Notes under the pieces: model-generated
Seen by the model: only the letters and a program-made list of their open reading frames with translations
Databases searched by the model: none
Told to the model about the DNA's origin: nothing
Origin: ATZT02 sp964655115
GTDB lineage: Bacteria; Actinomycetota; Actinomycetes; S36-B12; UBA5976
Assembly: GCA_964655115.1 (NCBI GenBank)
Contig: CAZZKM010000001.1
Location: 104,078 to 168,077, forward strand
DNA: 64,000 nucleotides
Direction of reading: 5' to 3'
In this document: one piece after another, positions 33,234 through 42,445 of the stretch
Numbering within the stretch: position 1 is the stretch's first letter
Layout: the number at the start of each line of letters is the position of its first letter
Program-made: the position numbers and the translations under genes

Positions 33234-35453
33234 GTGTCTCTTACTCAATCGGCTTTAGATGATTTAAATCCTCAGCAAAAAGCTGCGGTTATGCATCAAG
33301 GCTCTCCCTTACTAATTGTGGCTGGCGCAGGATCTGGGAAAACTCGAGTTCTAACCAGAAGAATTGCTTATTTATTAAGTGATCTAGGAGTTTCTCCTCA
33401 AGAAATTCTGGCTATTACTTTTACAAATAAAGCCGCAGGAGAGATGAAAGAAAGAGTTTTAGACCTAGTTGGCAACAAAGCGAAATTGATGCAAGTTTCA
33501 ACATTTCACTCAGCGTGTGTTCGATTCTTAAGAGCAGATGCTCAAAGGCTAGGTCGTACTTCAACTTTTTCAATCTATGATTCGCAAGATTCCTTACGCT
33601 TAATAACCATGGTTGCAGCTGGACTAGAAATTAATTCAAAAGTATTAAGCCCTAGATCTTTAGCAGCACAAATATCTAATGCCAAAAGTGAATTAATTGA
33701 TCATGAAACCTATATGAGTAAAGCTGAAACTGAGCAAGAAAGATTAGTAGGACAAGTTTATTCAGAATATGATCAAAGATTAGCTAGAGCTAATGCATTT
33801 GATTTTGATGATTTAATCGGTGCCACAGTTGCACTATTACAACTTTTTCCAGATATTAAACAAAAGTATCGTCACAGATTTAAACATATTTTGGTTGATG
33901 AATATCAAGACACAAATCATGCTCAATATATTTTGATTAAAGAATTAGTTGGTTCTGAAAAAGATGGATTACTTCCAGCAGAACTTTGTGTTGTTGGGGA
34001 TGCTGATCAATCAATCTATGCATTTCGGGGAGCCACAATCAGAAATATTGAAGAATTTGAGAGAGATTATCCCAATGCAAAAACTATATTATTAGAACAA
34101 AATTATCGATCTACTCAAAATATTTTAACTGCAGCAAATTCTGTCATTTCACAAAATGCAGAAAGAAGAGAGAAAAAACTTTGGACAGACGCAGGCCAAG
34201 GTGAACCAATTGTTGGCTATGTTGCTGACAATGAACACGATGAAGCATCTTTTGTTGCTTTAGAAATAGAAAAATTACGAGAAGAGTTTGAATACAAATA
34301 TGGACAAATTTCAGTTTTTTATAGAACTAATAATCAATCAAGAGCTTTTGAAGAAGTATTTATAAGAATTGGTATTCCTTACAGAGTTGTTGGGGGATTA
34401 AAGTTTTATGAAAGAAAAGAAGTTAAAGATGTCTTAGCTTATTTAAGAGCAGTTATTAATTTTGATGATGAATTATCAATAAGAAGAATAATTAATGTTC
34501 CTAAAAGAGGTATTGGAGAAAAAGCAGAAGAATTAATTGATTCATTTGCTAGAAAAAATAAACTAACATATGGCCAAGCTATTCAAAATGCTGAAAAAAT
34601 AAGTGAACTTACCCCTAAAGCAAGAGCTGCGTTAATTGATTTTGCCCAAATGATGAATGTATTTCGAGAGATGTTTTTAAAAGATGCTAAACCTTCAGAG
34701 ATAGTTCATACAGTTTTAGAGAAATCAAGCTACTTAGAAATTTTATTTAATTCAGAAGATCCTCAAGATCAAAGTAGAGTTGAAAATCTTACTGAACTTG
34801 AATCAGTTGCAAGAGAATTCGAAAACTCAAATAGTGCTGGAGAAAATGGATTAGCTCAGTTTTTAGAACATGTTTCGCTTGTTGCTGATTCAGATGATGT
34901 GCCAGGAAACAACGAAGGACTAGTTACTTTGATGACACTTCACACTGCAAAAGGTTTGGAATTTCCAATTACTTTTTTAACTGGTATGGAAGAAGGAATT
35001 TTTCCACATTCAAGATCGCAAGTTAATGATAAAGAATTAGCTGAAGAAAGAAGACTTGCTTATGTTGGAATTACAAGAGCTAGAGAAAGACTTTATGTCA
35101 CAAGATCTATTTCTCGATCTGTATGGGGAGCGCCTTCTTATAATTCAAGTTCAAGATTTTTAGATGAAATTCCTGCTTCTTTAATTAGTTGGCAAAGACT
35201 TGAACCTATGAATCAAAGTTACTCCTCAAGTGGTTTTGGAGCAGCACCTTCTATGGTTAAAGCAAGTAAACCAAGAGTTGAAAAACAATATTTAGTTTTA
35301 AATCCAGGAGATAAAGTTTTACATGAAAGATTTGGTCTAGGCACAGTTAAAGAAACTGCTGGAAGTGGTGAAGGTTCTGAAGCCACAATTGATTTTGGAT
35401 CTCACGGCACAAAGCGATTACTACTTAGATATGCACCAGTTGAAAAACTTTAA
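33234..35453 (+). CDS. pcrA: ATP-dependent DNA helicase PcrA/UvrD
   Basis: This SF1 helicase, for repair and replication, has 739 residues: LNPQQKAAV Q-motif, Walker A GAGSGKTRVLTRR (about 32), VDEYQDTNHAQY, GDADQSIYAFRGA, EQNYRSTQNI, TLHTAKGLEFPITFLTG and YVGITRARERLYV. The C-terminal GDKVLHERFGLGTV forms a Tudor-like module that contacts RNA polymerase. The GTG start has a TAGACT box 6 nt upstream and no ribosome site. Normal length. Confidence 0.97.
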   Translation: MSLTQSALDDLNPQQKAAVMHQGSPLLIVAGAGSGKTRVLTRRIAYLLSDLGVSPQEILAITFTNKAAGEMKERVLDLVGNKAKLMQVSTFHSACVRFLRADAQRLGRTSTFSIYDSQDSLRLITMVAAGLEINSKVLSPRSLAAQISNAKSELIDHETYMSKAETEQERLVGQVYSEYDQRLARANAFDFDDLIGATVALLQLFPDIKQKYRHRFKHILVDEYQDTNHAQYILIKELVGSEKDGLLPAELCVVGDADQSIYAFRGATIRNIEEFERDYPNAKTILLEQNYRSTQNILTAANSVISQNAERREKKLWTDAGQGEPIVGYVADNEHDEASFVALEIEKLREEFEYKYGQISVFYRTNNQSRAFEEVFIRIGIPYRVVGGLKFYERKEVKDVLAYLRAVINFDDELSIRRIINVPKRGIGEKAEELIDSFARKNKLTYGQAIQNAEKISELTPKARAALIDFAQMMNVFREMFLKDAKPSEIVHTVLEKSSYLEILFNSEDPQDQSRVENLTELESVAREFENSNSAGENGLAQFLEHVSLVADSDDVPGNNEGLVTLMTLHTAKGLEFPITFLTGMEEGIFPHSRSQVNDKELAEERRLAYVGITRARERLYVTRSISRSVWGAPSYNSSSRFLDEIPASLISWQRLEPMNQSYSSSGFGAAPSMVKASKPRVEKQYLVLNPGDKVLHERFGLGTVKETAGSGEGSEATIDFGSHGTKRLLLRYAPVEKL

Positions 35454-36185
35454 TTAATCTTTACCCCAAAGCCAAACCCAAGGATTTCTAAAACTTCCAT
35501 TGACTAAAACTTCAAAATGTAAGTGTGCGCCAAATGCTTTTCCAGATGCTCCGATATTTCCAATTCTTTGTCCAACATCTACTTCATCTCCTGCATTAAC
35601 TCTTATGCGAGATAAATGTGCATATCTTGTTACTGCACCGTCTGGATGTTTAATTTCAATTGTTCTTCCGTAAGAAGGACGCCAACCTGTGAATAAAACA
35701 GTTCCAACTCTTGCTGCATAAACTGGATCACCGTAATTGCCATTGAAATCTGTTCCAGTGTGCCATCCTAAATCCCAAATTCTTCCTCTTCTTCCATACG
35801 GAACAGAAATTCTTGCTCGAGCAGGATTAACTGTGTATTTAGCTCTTAAGGCACGTCTTTCTGCTGCTTGCTTTGCTTTTTCAGCTGCAATTCTTGCTTG
35901 TTCTCTTGCTGCAATTACTGCTGCTTGATCTTTAAATCTTTGAATTTTTTCAACTGTGGCAGGAGCACCTAATTTTGCAGTTATTGGTTTTTCAATAATT
36001 GGTAACTCAGCAGCACCGACATCTTGATTTGCAACTGATAATTCTTGTGGCGCATCAGCAACAACTACTGGATCACTTGATGCAGAAAAATTAGATGGCA
36101 AAGCCATTGCAATGGTTAAACCAATTGCAACTACCAGGATTCCACCTGAGAGCCAACGATTATTTGGTGCTTTCAGTTTCATCAT
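35454..36185 (-). CDS. membrane-anchored M23 peptidase (LytM-like)
   Basis: The 243-residue protein has an N-terminal signal anchor (about 11-30), an Ala/Lys/Arg-rich coiled-coil stretch (QAAVIAAREQARIAAEKAKQ, about 88-115), then an M23 metallopeptidase domain with zinc motifs GWHTGTDFNG (HxxxD) and GAHLHFEV (HxH). It probably cleaves peptidoglycan cross-bridges or activates amidases outside the membrane. It converges on pcrA. A TGTNACA direct repeat lies just upstream of its start. Confidence 0.92.
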   Translation of the reverse strand: MMKLKAPNNRWLSGGILVVAIGLTIAMALPSNFSASSDPVVVADAPQELSVANQDVGAAELPIIEKPITAKLGAPATVEKIQRFKDQAAVIAAREQARIAAEKAKQAAERRALRAKYTVNPARARISVPYGRRGRIWDLGWHTGTDFNGNYGDPVYAARVGTVLFTGWRPSYGRTIEIKHPDGAVTRYAHLSRIRVNAGDEVDVGQRIGNIGASGKAFGAHLHFEVLVNGSFRNPWVWLWGKD

Positions 36186-36206
36186 CGTCTACTCAACCAT
36201 GCCAGA

Positions 36207-36222
36207 TGTCACATCTGTAACA
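36207..36222. promoter_or_regulatory. direct repeat TGTNACA upstream of the M23 gene
   Basis: TGTCACA (36207-36213) and TGTAACA (36216-36222) are spaced by 2 nt, i.e. a 9-nt period, 22 nt before the start codon. OmpR-type response regulators bind such tandem repeats, and actinobacterial MtrA controls wall hydrolases through GTNAC repeats. The regulator encoded at 36917 is another candidate. A CAGATG/CATCTG inverted repeat overlaps. Confidence 0.4.
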
Positions 36223-36282
36223 CACGGGGTTCGAGATTTATCTCATTTGTAGTTCAAAAGCGATGGGCTCTCGCTCAAAATC

Positions 36283-36310
36283 TTGACTAGGCTTATCCAA
36301 TAAATAATCA
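36283..36310 (+). promoter_or_regulatory. possible promoter before the small secreted protein
   Basis: TTGACT (36283-36288) and TAATCA (36305-36310) are spaced by 16 nt. This would give a leader of about 130 nt before ATG 36445. The 36186-36444 gap, the longest in the window, otherwise shows only the repeat upstream of the M23 gene; no RNA gene was recognised in it. Confidence 0.4.
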
Positions 36311-36444
36311 ATTTTATCAATTTTTCTCAGAATTCTTTAAGGTTAGATTTATAATTTTCTCAACTTTAACCCTTTTAATAAGAAGTAAGATGAAGGATTA
36401 TCAATTTGAAACAAATTATTTTCCTCATCAGAAAAGAAAAGAGA

Positions 36445-36822
36445 ATGCAAATGCAATTAAGTAAAAAAATAGTTTCAATAGCACTTGGAACTCTTTTGAT
36501 TTCTGGTTTAAGTGCAAATGCTGCATTGGCTGATACTCAAAGTCAAGAAGCAAAAGCACAATACAGATCTCAAATTACCGCATTCAAAACTGCAAATACG
36601 GCTTACAAAGAAGCAAGAGCTTCTATAAAAGCTACTTTTGCAAATGCAAAAGCAAGTGCTCTTGCAACTAAAAATGCTGCTCTCTCAGCTGCGACTACTG
36701 AAGAGCAAAAAGTTCAAGCAAGAACTGCATTTAAAGAAGCAATTGCACAAGCAAAAGCAACAAGAGACCAGGCTCTAGCTGCTCTTGGTGCAAAACCAGT
36801 TAAACCAGCAAGACCAAGTTAA
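36445..36822 (+). CDS. small secreted Ala/Lys-rich protein
   Basis: The frame extends to TTG 36406, but ATG 36445 has an AAAAGAGA purine tract and gives a standard signal peptide (QLSKKIVSIALGTLLISGL, then SANAALA cleavage). The mature part, about 95 residues, is almost only Ala, Lys, Thr, Gln, Glu and Ser with long predicted helix (FKEAIAQAKATRDQALAAL) and a KPVKPARPS tail. No domain was recognised. It may be a coiled-coil wall-associated protein. A 17-bp hairpin follows. Confidence 0.75.
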   Translation: MQMQLSKKIVSIALGTLLISGLSANAALADTQSQEAKAQYRSQITAFKTANTAYKEARASIKATFANAKASALATKNAALSAATTEEQKVQARTAFKEAIAQAKATRDQALAALGAKPVKPARPS

Positions 36823-36826
36823 TAAG

Positions 36827-36867
36827 AATTTCTAGCCCTATGGATCAAAACCATAGGGCTAGAAATT
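36827..36867. terminator. 17-bp perfect hairpin after the secreted-protein gene
   Basis: AATTTCTAGCCCTATGG (36827-36843) pairs with its exact complement at 36851-36867 around a 7-nt loop. It starts 5 nt after the stop codon. AT-rich sequence follows but no clean T-run. Its position supports a terminator or an mRNA-protecting 3' structure. Confidence 0.75.
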
Positions 36868-36916
36868 AAATTTAAACATTTTAAATTTAACTTTTTATCA
36901 AAGTAAAAAGGAGTAC

Positions 36917-37642
36917 GTGCAAAGTATCTTGCGAAACAAATCTAATAGATTAGATCGCGTGAAAACCTCCCTAGCTCGAATTCTTGTTGTGGAAGACGAG
37001 ACTTCACTTAATGATCTACTGCAAGATGCTTTGCGAATGAATGGATATGAAACCATTTCAGCAAAGCATGGACTTGAAGCTTTAAGACTCGTAAGAGACG
37101 ATAAACCAGATCTTGTAATTCTAGATATAAATATGCCTCAAATGGATGGCTTTGAAGTCTTGAAAAAATTGAGAAAAGAAAATAACGATATTCCAGTAAT
37201 AGTGCTTACCGCTAGGGATCAAAAAGATGATAAAGCAATTGGATTTGGACTTGGTGCTGATGATTTTGTCACAAAACCATTTGGTCTTGAAGAGTTACTT
37301 ATGAGAGTTGCTGCAGTTTTGCGAAGATTTAAGAAAAATGAACCAATTAATAATCTTTTAAGCATAGGTAATCTGGAATTAGATCTTCATAAATATAGAT
37401 TAAAAATTAATAACAAAGAAGTTGAAATTTCTCCAACTGAATTTAAATTACTTCAGTATTTAATGACAAACTCTGGAAGAGTATTAACTAGAGAACAGAT
37501 ATTAAGCGCTGTTTGGGGATTAGATTTTGAAACAGATGGTGCAATTCTTGATACATATATTTCTTATTTAAGAAAAAAAATAGGAGTAAATGCAAATATT
37601 AGAACTGTTAGAGGAATCGGATATCAGATAGAAGCGTCATGA
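36917..37642 (+). CDS. OmpR/PhoB-family response regulator
   Basis: The receiver domain has RILVVEDETSL (acidic pair), LVILDINMPQMDGFEV (phospho-accepting Asp) and VTKPFGLEEL (Lys); the C-terminal winged helix has EISPTEFKLLQYLM and TVRGIGYQIE. GTG 36917 follows AGGAG by only 3 nt. A second in-frame GTG at 36959 gives the usual short N-terminus (KTSLARILVVEDE) and has TAGATT 7 nt upstream, so it is a serious alternative. It overlaps the histidine kinase gene by 4 nt. Confidence 0.93.
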   Translation: MQSILRNKSNRLDRVKTSLARILVVEDETSLNDLLQDALRMNGYETISAKHGLEALRLVRDDKPDLVILDINMPQMDGFEVLKKLRKENNDIPVIVLTARDQKDDKAIGFGLGADDFVTKPFGLEELLMRVAAVLRRFKKNEPINNLLSIGNLELDLHKYRLKINNKEVEISPTEFKLLQYLMTNSGRVLTREQILSAVWGLDFETDGAILDTYISYLRKKIGVNANIRTVRGIGYQIEAS

Positions 37643-38958
37643 AATTAAGAACTCAAATTTCCTTAATGGTTGCAATACTTTCTGCAATTCCAGTTTTTGT
37701 ATTAGGTGGCGTAGCGATTTTTAATGCTCAAAGATCTTTTAATAATGCAATAGATAATTCTTTGATAGAAACCATAAAAGAACCAAGATTATTAAAAGAA
37801 TTAAGAGGTAATTTAGTTTCTCCCATTAGAGGATTGGCAGACTCATTTATTTCTATTGCGCGTTATGAAAATGACGGAAGTTTGACGGTCTTAAGGTCTG
37901 CAGGAAATTTATCTGATGACGATTTATTTCCAGAGTTAACGAATGAGCAAATCAGTCAAGCCAATCAAAGAATTATTACTGTGAAGGATGACGGGGAATA
38001 TAGAGTTCTTGCATTTGAAAGTAAAAAAAATGAGATTTTTGTTCTAGCAGCATCACTTGAGGGTGCGCAAGAGTCAATAAAAGAAGTTATTAGTAGAACT
38101 CTTTTTGCAGCAATTGCTATTTCTCTTCTTAGTGGAACGCTGGCTTGGTTTTTCGTTTCTCGAATTTTCAAACCAATAAATCAAATCGTAGATTCAGCTC
38201 ATTCTGTTGCATTAGGAAATTTTGCTCAAAATATGCCAGTTGCAAAATCTGGGACAGAATTTGGTGAATTAACAAGTGCTATAAACAAAATGCTTAATTC
38301 GTTAAAACAATTTGTTTCTGATGCATCTCATGAATTGCGTACTCCCTTGACTGTAATTCGGGGATATTCAGAACTGTTACAAAAACCAAATTTAAATAAA
38401 GAACAACACGATAGGGCAGTTGCAAGGATTGAAACTGAGAGTTTAAGAATGGAGAAATTAGTAAAGGATCTATTAACTTTGACTAGAGAAGATGAAATTA
38501 ATTTACAATCGTTTAGCTCTATTAATCTAAGTCAAATTTTAAGGGAGTATTTAGAAGACTTAAAAATCCAAAATCCAAATCGAGAAATAAATAACTTATT
38601 GGCAAAAGATATAATCATCAATGCAAATGAAGATTCATTACGACAACTATTTTCAAATATTGTTCAAAACATAGTTAGACACACTCCAAATGATTCGATT
38701 ATCGAAATAAGTTCAGTAGAAAAAGCTGATTCGATTGAAATAATTATTGATGACTCTGGGCCAGGAATACCAGAACATTTAAGGGATCAGGTTTTCGAAA
38801 GATTTTCTCGCCTTGATGACTCAAGGTCTAGAGACACAGGAGGATTTGGTCTTGGAATGAGCATCATTAAAGCTGTTATGGATAAACATAAGGGAGATGT
38901 AAAACTTGAGGCTTCAAAATTTAATGGTCTTCGAATTAGATTAAATTTCCCTAAATAG
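37639..38958 (+). CDS. sensor histidine kinase
   Basis: In 439 residues: membrane helix (about 8-28), an extracellular segment (about 30-150), second helix (about 152-172), HAMP (about 173-225), the phosphorylated His in SDASHELRTPLTVIRGYSEL, and the ATPase domain with NIVQNIVRHTP, DDSGPGIP and GGFGLGMSI. It is the partner of the response regulator upstream (ATG overlaps its stop). The stimulus is unknown; nearby M23 peptidase and secreted protein hint at cell-envelope control. Confidence 0.93.
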   Translation: MKLRTQISLMVAILSAIPVFVLGGVAIFNAQRSFNNAIDNSLIETIKEPRLLKELRGNLVSPIRGLADSFISIARYENDGSLTVLRSAGNLSDDDLFPELTNEQISQANQRIITVKDDGEYRVLAFESKKNEIFVLAASLEGAQESIKEVISRTLFAAIAISLLSGTLAWFFVSRIFKPINQIVDSAHSVALGNFAQNMPVAKSGTEFGELTSAINKMLNSLKQFVSDASHELRTPLTVIRGYSELLQKPNLNKEQHDRAVARIETESLRMEKLVKDLLTLTREDEINLQSFSSINLSQILREYLEDLKIQNPNREINNLLAKDIIINANEDSLRQLFSNIVQNIVRHTPNDSIIEISSVEKADSIEIIIDDSGPGIPEHLRDQVFERFSRLDDSRSRDTGGFGLGMSIIKAVMDKHKGDVKLEASKFNGLRIRLNFPK

Positions 38959-39103
38959 AATTAAAAAATTCCTCAGTAGACCCAGTGCAACAAATGCTTT
39001 GTGGAATAAAAAAGTAAATAAATAGTCTCAATAAAGATTCAATTGAGGGACTCAATAGGATTATCTAGGCTTATATAACTATTAGGGAGTTTGACAAAAA
39101 ATC

Positions 39104-40282
39104 GTGGATTTGTACGAATATCAAGCAAAAGAGTTATTTGCTCTTAATCAAATTTCTACCCAAGTTGGAAAAGTTGTTACTAATGCAGAAGATGCAAAAA
39201 AAGCAGCAGAGGATTTTAATAAACCAGTAGTTGTCAAAGCACAAGTTAAAACTGGAGGTAGAGGAAAAGCAGGTGGGGTAAAACTTGCCAATAATCCAGA
39301 AGAAGCATTTGAAAAAGCTAAAAACATTTTAGGTTTAGACATCAAAGGTCATATTGTTAAAAAAGTTCTTATTACTCCAGCAGAAGATATCAAAGAAGAA
39401 TATTATGTTTCATTTTTACTAGATAGAACTAACAGAACATTTTTAGCTATGGCAAGTGTGGCAGGTGGAATGGACATTGAAGAAGTTGCTGCAAAGACTC
39501 CAGAAAAGCTTGCAAAAATTTCGATTAATCCAATCACGGGTGTAGATCAAATTAAAGCAAAAGAAATTGCTCAAAAAGCAGGTATTCCCACAGAAGTTCT
39601 AACTCAAGTAGCTGAATTAATTGAAAAAATGTGGAAAGCCTTTATAGAAGTTGATGCAACATTAATTGAAATAAATCCATTGGTAAGAACAAACGATGAT
39701 CGAATAATTGCTTTAGATGGAAAAGTAACCCTTGATGATAACGCTTTATTTAGACATCCTGATTTTGAAAAATTCATAGATACAGCAAATGTTGATCCAT
39801 TAGAAACAAGAGCAAAAGAAAAAGATTTAAATTATGTAAAACTTGATGGATCTGTGGGAATTATTGGAAATGGCGCAGGTTTAGTTATGAGCACTTTAGA
39901 TGTGGTTGCTTATGCCGGTGAAAAATTTGGGCAAGTAAAACCAGCAAATTTTCTAGACATAGGTGGTGGTGCATCTGCTCAAGTTATGGCAGATGGTCTA
40001 GGAATAATTTTGTCAGATCAATCAGTTAAATCAGTTTTTGTAAACGTTTTTGGTGGAATCACAGCATGCGATGCAGTTGCAAACGGAATCGTTCAAGCTT
40101 TAGAAATACTAAAAAATGATTCAACCATTAAACCAAGACCAATAGTGGTTCGTCTTGATGGAAATAATGCGCAAGAAGGATTAAGAATTCTAAAAAGTGC
40201 AAACATTGAAAATGTAGAAATAGTTGACACTATGGATAATGCAGCAGCAAAAGCTGCACAACTTGCAGCAGGTGTTAAATAA
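39104..40282 (+). CDS. sucC: succinyl-CoA synthetase beta subunit
   Basis: SucC provides the ATP-grasp nucleotide site and succinate binding in the TCA step that makes ATP from succinyl-CoA. The 392-residue protein starts [11 protein letters not shown] and has [18 protein letters not shown] and [23 protein letters not shown] start; AGGGAG lies 14 nt upstream, farther than usual. A TAGGCT -10 box lies at 39066-39071. Its stop overlaps the sucD ATG by one base. Confidence 0.97.
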   Translation: MDLYEYQAKELFALNQISTQVGKVVTNAEDAKKAAEDFNKPVVVKAQVKTGGRGKAGGVKLANNPEEAFEKAKNILGLDIKGHIVKKVLITPAEDIKEEYYVSFLLDRTNRTFLAMASVAGGMDIEEVAAKTPEKLAKISINPITGVDQIKAKEIAQKAGIPTEVLTQVAELIEKMWKAFIEVDATLIEINPLVRTNDDRIIALDGKVTLDDNALFRHPDFEKFIDTANVDPLETRAKEKDLNYVKLDGSVGIIGNGAGLVMSTLDVVAYAGEKFGQVKPANFLDIGGGASAQVMADGLGIILSDQSVKSVFVNVFGGITACDAVANGIVQALEILKNDSTIKPRPIVVRLDGNNAQEGLRILKSANIENVEIVDTMDNAAAKAAQLAAGVK

Positions 40283-41160
40283 TGGCAATTTTCTTAGACC
40301 AAAACAGCAAAGTTATTGTTCAAGGCATGACTGGTGCTGAAGGGAAAAAACATAGTGAACGAATGATTAAATCTGGAACTCAAATAGTTGCAGGAGTAAC
40401 ACCTGGAAAAGGTGGGCAAACTTTAGAAGTTGCAGGTAAAAATCTTCCCATTTTTAATTCAGTTAATGAAGCAATGGATCAAACAGGTGCAAATGTTTCG
40501 GTAGTTTTTGTTCCACCGAAATTTGCAAAAGCTGCAGTGATTGAAGCAGTGGATGCATTCATGCCTTTAGTTGTAGTAATTACTGAAGGAATACCAGTTC
40601 ATGACACCGCAAACTTTTTTGCACATTCTCAAAAAGTTGGGAAAACAAGAATTATCGGTCCAAATTGTCCTGGAATAATTTCACCAAGTTTAAGTAATGC
40701 TGGAATAATTCCTGCAGATATAACTAATAAAGGAATAATTGGTTTAGTTTCTAAATCAGGAACACTTACTTATCAAATGATGTATGAATTAAGAGATTTA
40801 GGTTTTACGACTGCAATCGGAATTGGGGGAGACCCAATAATTGGAACAACTCATATTGATGCTTTACGTGAATTTGAAAAAGATCCTGACACAAAAGCAA
40901 TTGTGATGATTGGTGAAATTGGTGGAGATGCTGAAGAAAGAGCTGCAGATTTTATTAAAGAAAATATAACTAAACCTGTCGTTGCCTATGTAGCCGGTTT
41001 TACTGCACCTGAAGGTAAAACCATGGGACATGCTGGAGCAATTGTCTCTGGATCTAGTGGAACAGCAGAAGCCAAAAAAATTGCTTTAGAAAAAGTTGGA
41101 GTTAAAGTTGGTAAAACTCCAAGTGAAACAGCACTTTTGTTACGCGCAGCCATAAAATAA
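40282..41160 (+). CDS. sucD: succinyl-CoA synthetase alpha subunit
   Basis: SucD has the CoA-binding N-terminal domain ([18 protein letters not shown]) and the phosphorylated active-site His in [14 protein letters not shown] (about residue 250). The 292-residue length is normal. It is translationally coupled to sucC and probably to the downstream DUF6350 gene, 3 nt away. Confidence 0.97.
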   Translation: MAIFLDQNSKVIVQGMTGAEGKKHSERMIKSGTQIVAGVTPGKGGQTLEVAGKNLPIFNSVNEAMDQTGANVSVVFVPPKFAKAAVIEAVDAFMPLVVVITEGIPVHDTANFFAHSQKVGKTRIIGPNCPGIISPSLSNAGIIPADITNKGIIGLVSKSGTLTYQMMYELRDLGFTTAIGIGGDPIIGTTHIDALREFEKDPDTKAIVMIGEIGGDAEERAADFIKENITKPVVAYVAGFTAPEGKTMGHAGAIVSGSSGTAEAKKIALEKVGVKVGKTPSETALLLRAAIK

Positions 41161-41163
41161 ATT

Positions 41164-42357
41164 GTGGCTGATTCACCAGTTCAACGACATAACGTTGTAG
41201 TTGCTGGCTTACTCGTTACATTCTGGACTTTTTTAATTACTTTTGGTTTATCTGTGACTTTAGTATTTACAACTTGGATTCTTGCTGGAGATAGATCTAG
41301 TTCTTTGACAGATGCTTTCAAAGTTGTGGTGTGGGGATTTCTAGCAATGCAAGGAGTTCCTTTAGTAATAAATTCGGTTACTTTATCTTTACCATTTCTG
41401 GGTTTTATTTTTATAACTTTAATTTCTCTTTATAGGTCTTCTAGATGGGCAATAAGATCTGCTTTACATGAAGAGATGAAACGACCAACCTTAATTTCTC
41501 TTTTAGTTGTAAGTATTGCTTCTATTTCATATGGATTAGTTATAGCTTTATTGAGATTTTTAGTTAGTCCAGAAAATATTAACTGGCTAGAGGTAATGCT
41601 CAAACCTTCTATCATGGTTATTTCAATGTCTATTTTGGCTGTTGGCACAGTTGGTGGCACGTGGTCTTTAATCTTTGACGATTTAGATGAGCCGATAAAA
41701 AGAATAATTAAATTAATTTTTAGATTTAGTTTATTTACTTTATTGGTTTCGATGATCTTAATTTTTGTAGCTATTGGGTTTAATTATGAAAATATGCTTT
41801 TAATGCAATCTTCACTACTTGGGGGAATAGTGGCAATAATTGCCGTAGTTATTTCTGGAATCGGGTGGTTTCCAAACTTTATTCTCTGGGGTTGGGCATT
41901 TTTAACTAATTCCACAATAATTTTAGGAACAGGATCAAGTATTAATTTAAATTCGGTAACTATTGCACAGTTGCCTGCTTGGCCTTGGTTTGGTTTAGTG
42001 CCAACAATTTTGCCAAGCTATATGAAATATCTTTATCTGATTCCCATACTTTTTGGAATTCTTATGGCTATAAGTACAAGAAATAAGAATCCTGGAATTT
42101 GGATTGTCTCTGCAATATTTGTTTCTCTTGGCACAGCAAGTGCTATTTCTTTATTAAGTTTCTTAAGTACAGGTTCATTGGGTAGCAATCTTTTACTTAA
42201 CTTTGGAGTAAGTTCTCGAGAAGTTTTTCAAAAAAGTATGATTTGGTTTTTAATCGGAGAAACTATTTTTATTGCATTAGTTTTACTTTGGCAAAGTGCC
42301 AAAAATAGAAACAAAATTGAAGAGGACCAAGTAGATCCTAGGCTTTCTCAAAGTTAA
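41164..42357 (+). CDS. DUF6350-like polytopic membrane protein
   Basis: The 397-residue protein has around ten hydrophobic segments and a short charged C-terminus. Its position between sucCD and purH matches the actinobacterial DUF6350 family, whose function is not established. The GTG start lacks a ribosome site and lies 3 nt after sucD, suggesting coupling. In many actinobacteria purN follows; here purH follows directly after an 88-nt gap. Confidence 0.75.
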   Translation: MADSPVQRHNVVVAGLLVTFWTFLITFGLSVTLVFTTWILAGDRSSSLTDAFKVVVWGFLAMQGVPLVINSVTLSLPFLGFIFITLISLYRSSRWAIRSALHEEMKRPTLISLLVVSIASISYGLVIALLRFLVSPENINWLEVMLKPSIMVISMSILAVGTVGGTWSLIFDDLDEPIKRIIKLIFRFSLFTLLVSMILIFVAIGFNYENMLLMQSSLLGGIVAIIAVVISGIGWFPNFILWGWAFLTNSTIILGTGSSINLNSVTIAQLPAWPWFGLVPTILPSYMKYLYLIPILFGILMAISTRNKNPGIWIVSAIFVSLGTASAISLLSFLSTGSLGSNLLLNFGVSSREVFQKSMIWFLIGETIFIALVLLWQSAKNRNKIEEDQVDPRLSQS

Positions 42358-42445
42358 GCCACCTATTTCTGGCATCAAAAGTCTTGTAGGTAGGCTTCCT
42401 ATGTCTAACTAATTGGAATGCTTTTGAAGGGAAATTTTTACCACT

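Noticed and set aside
36181..36300. tRNA or c-di-AMP riboswitch upstream of the M23 peptidase gene (GGTTCGA resembles a T-loop; such riboswitches precede wall hydrolases)
   Set aside because: No matching stems for a tRNA cloverleaf and no recognisable riboswitch core could be found by eye on either strand.
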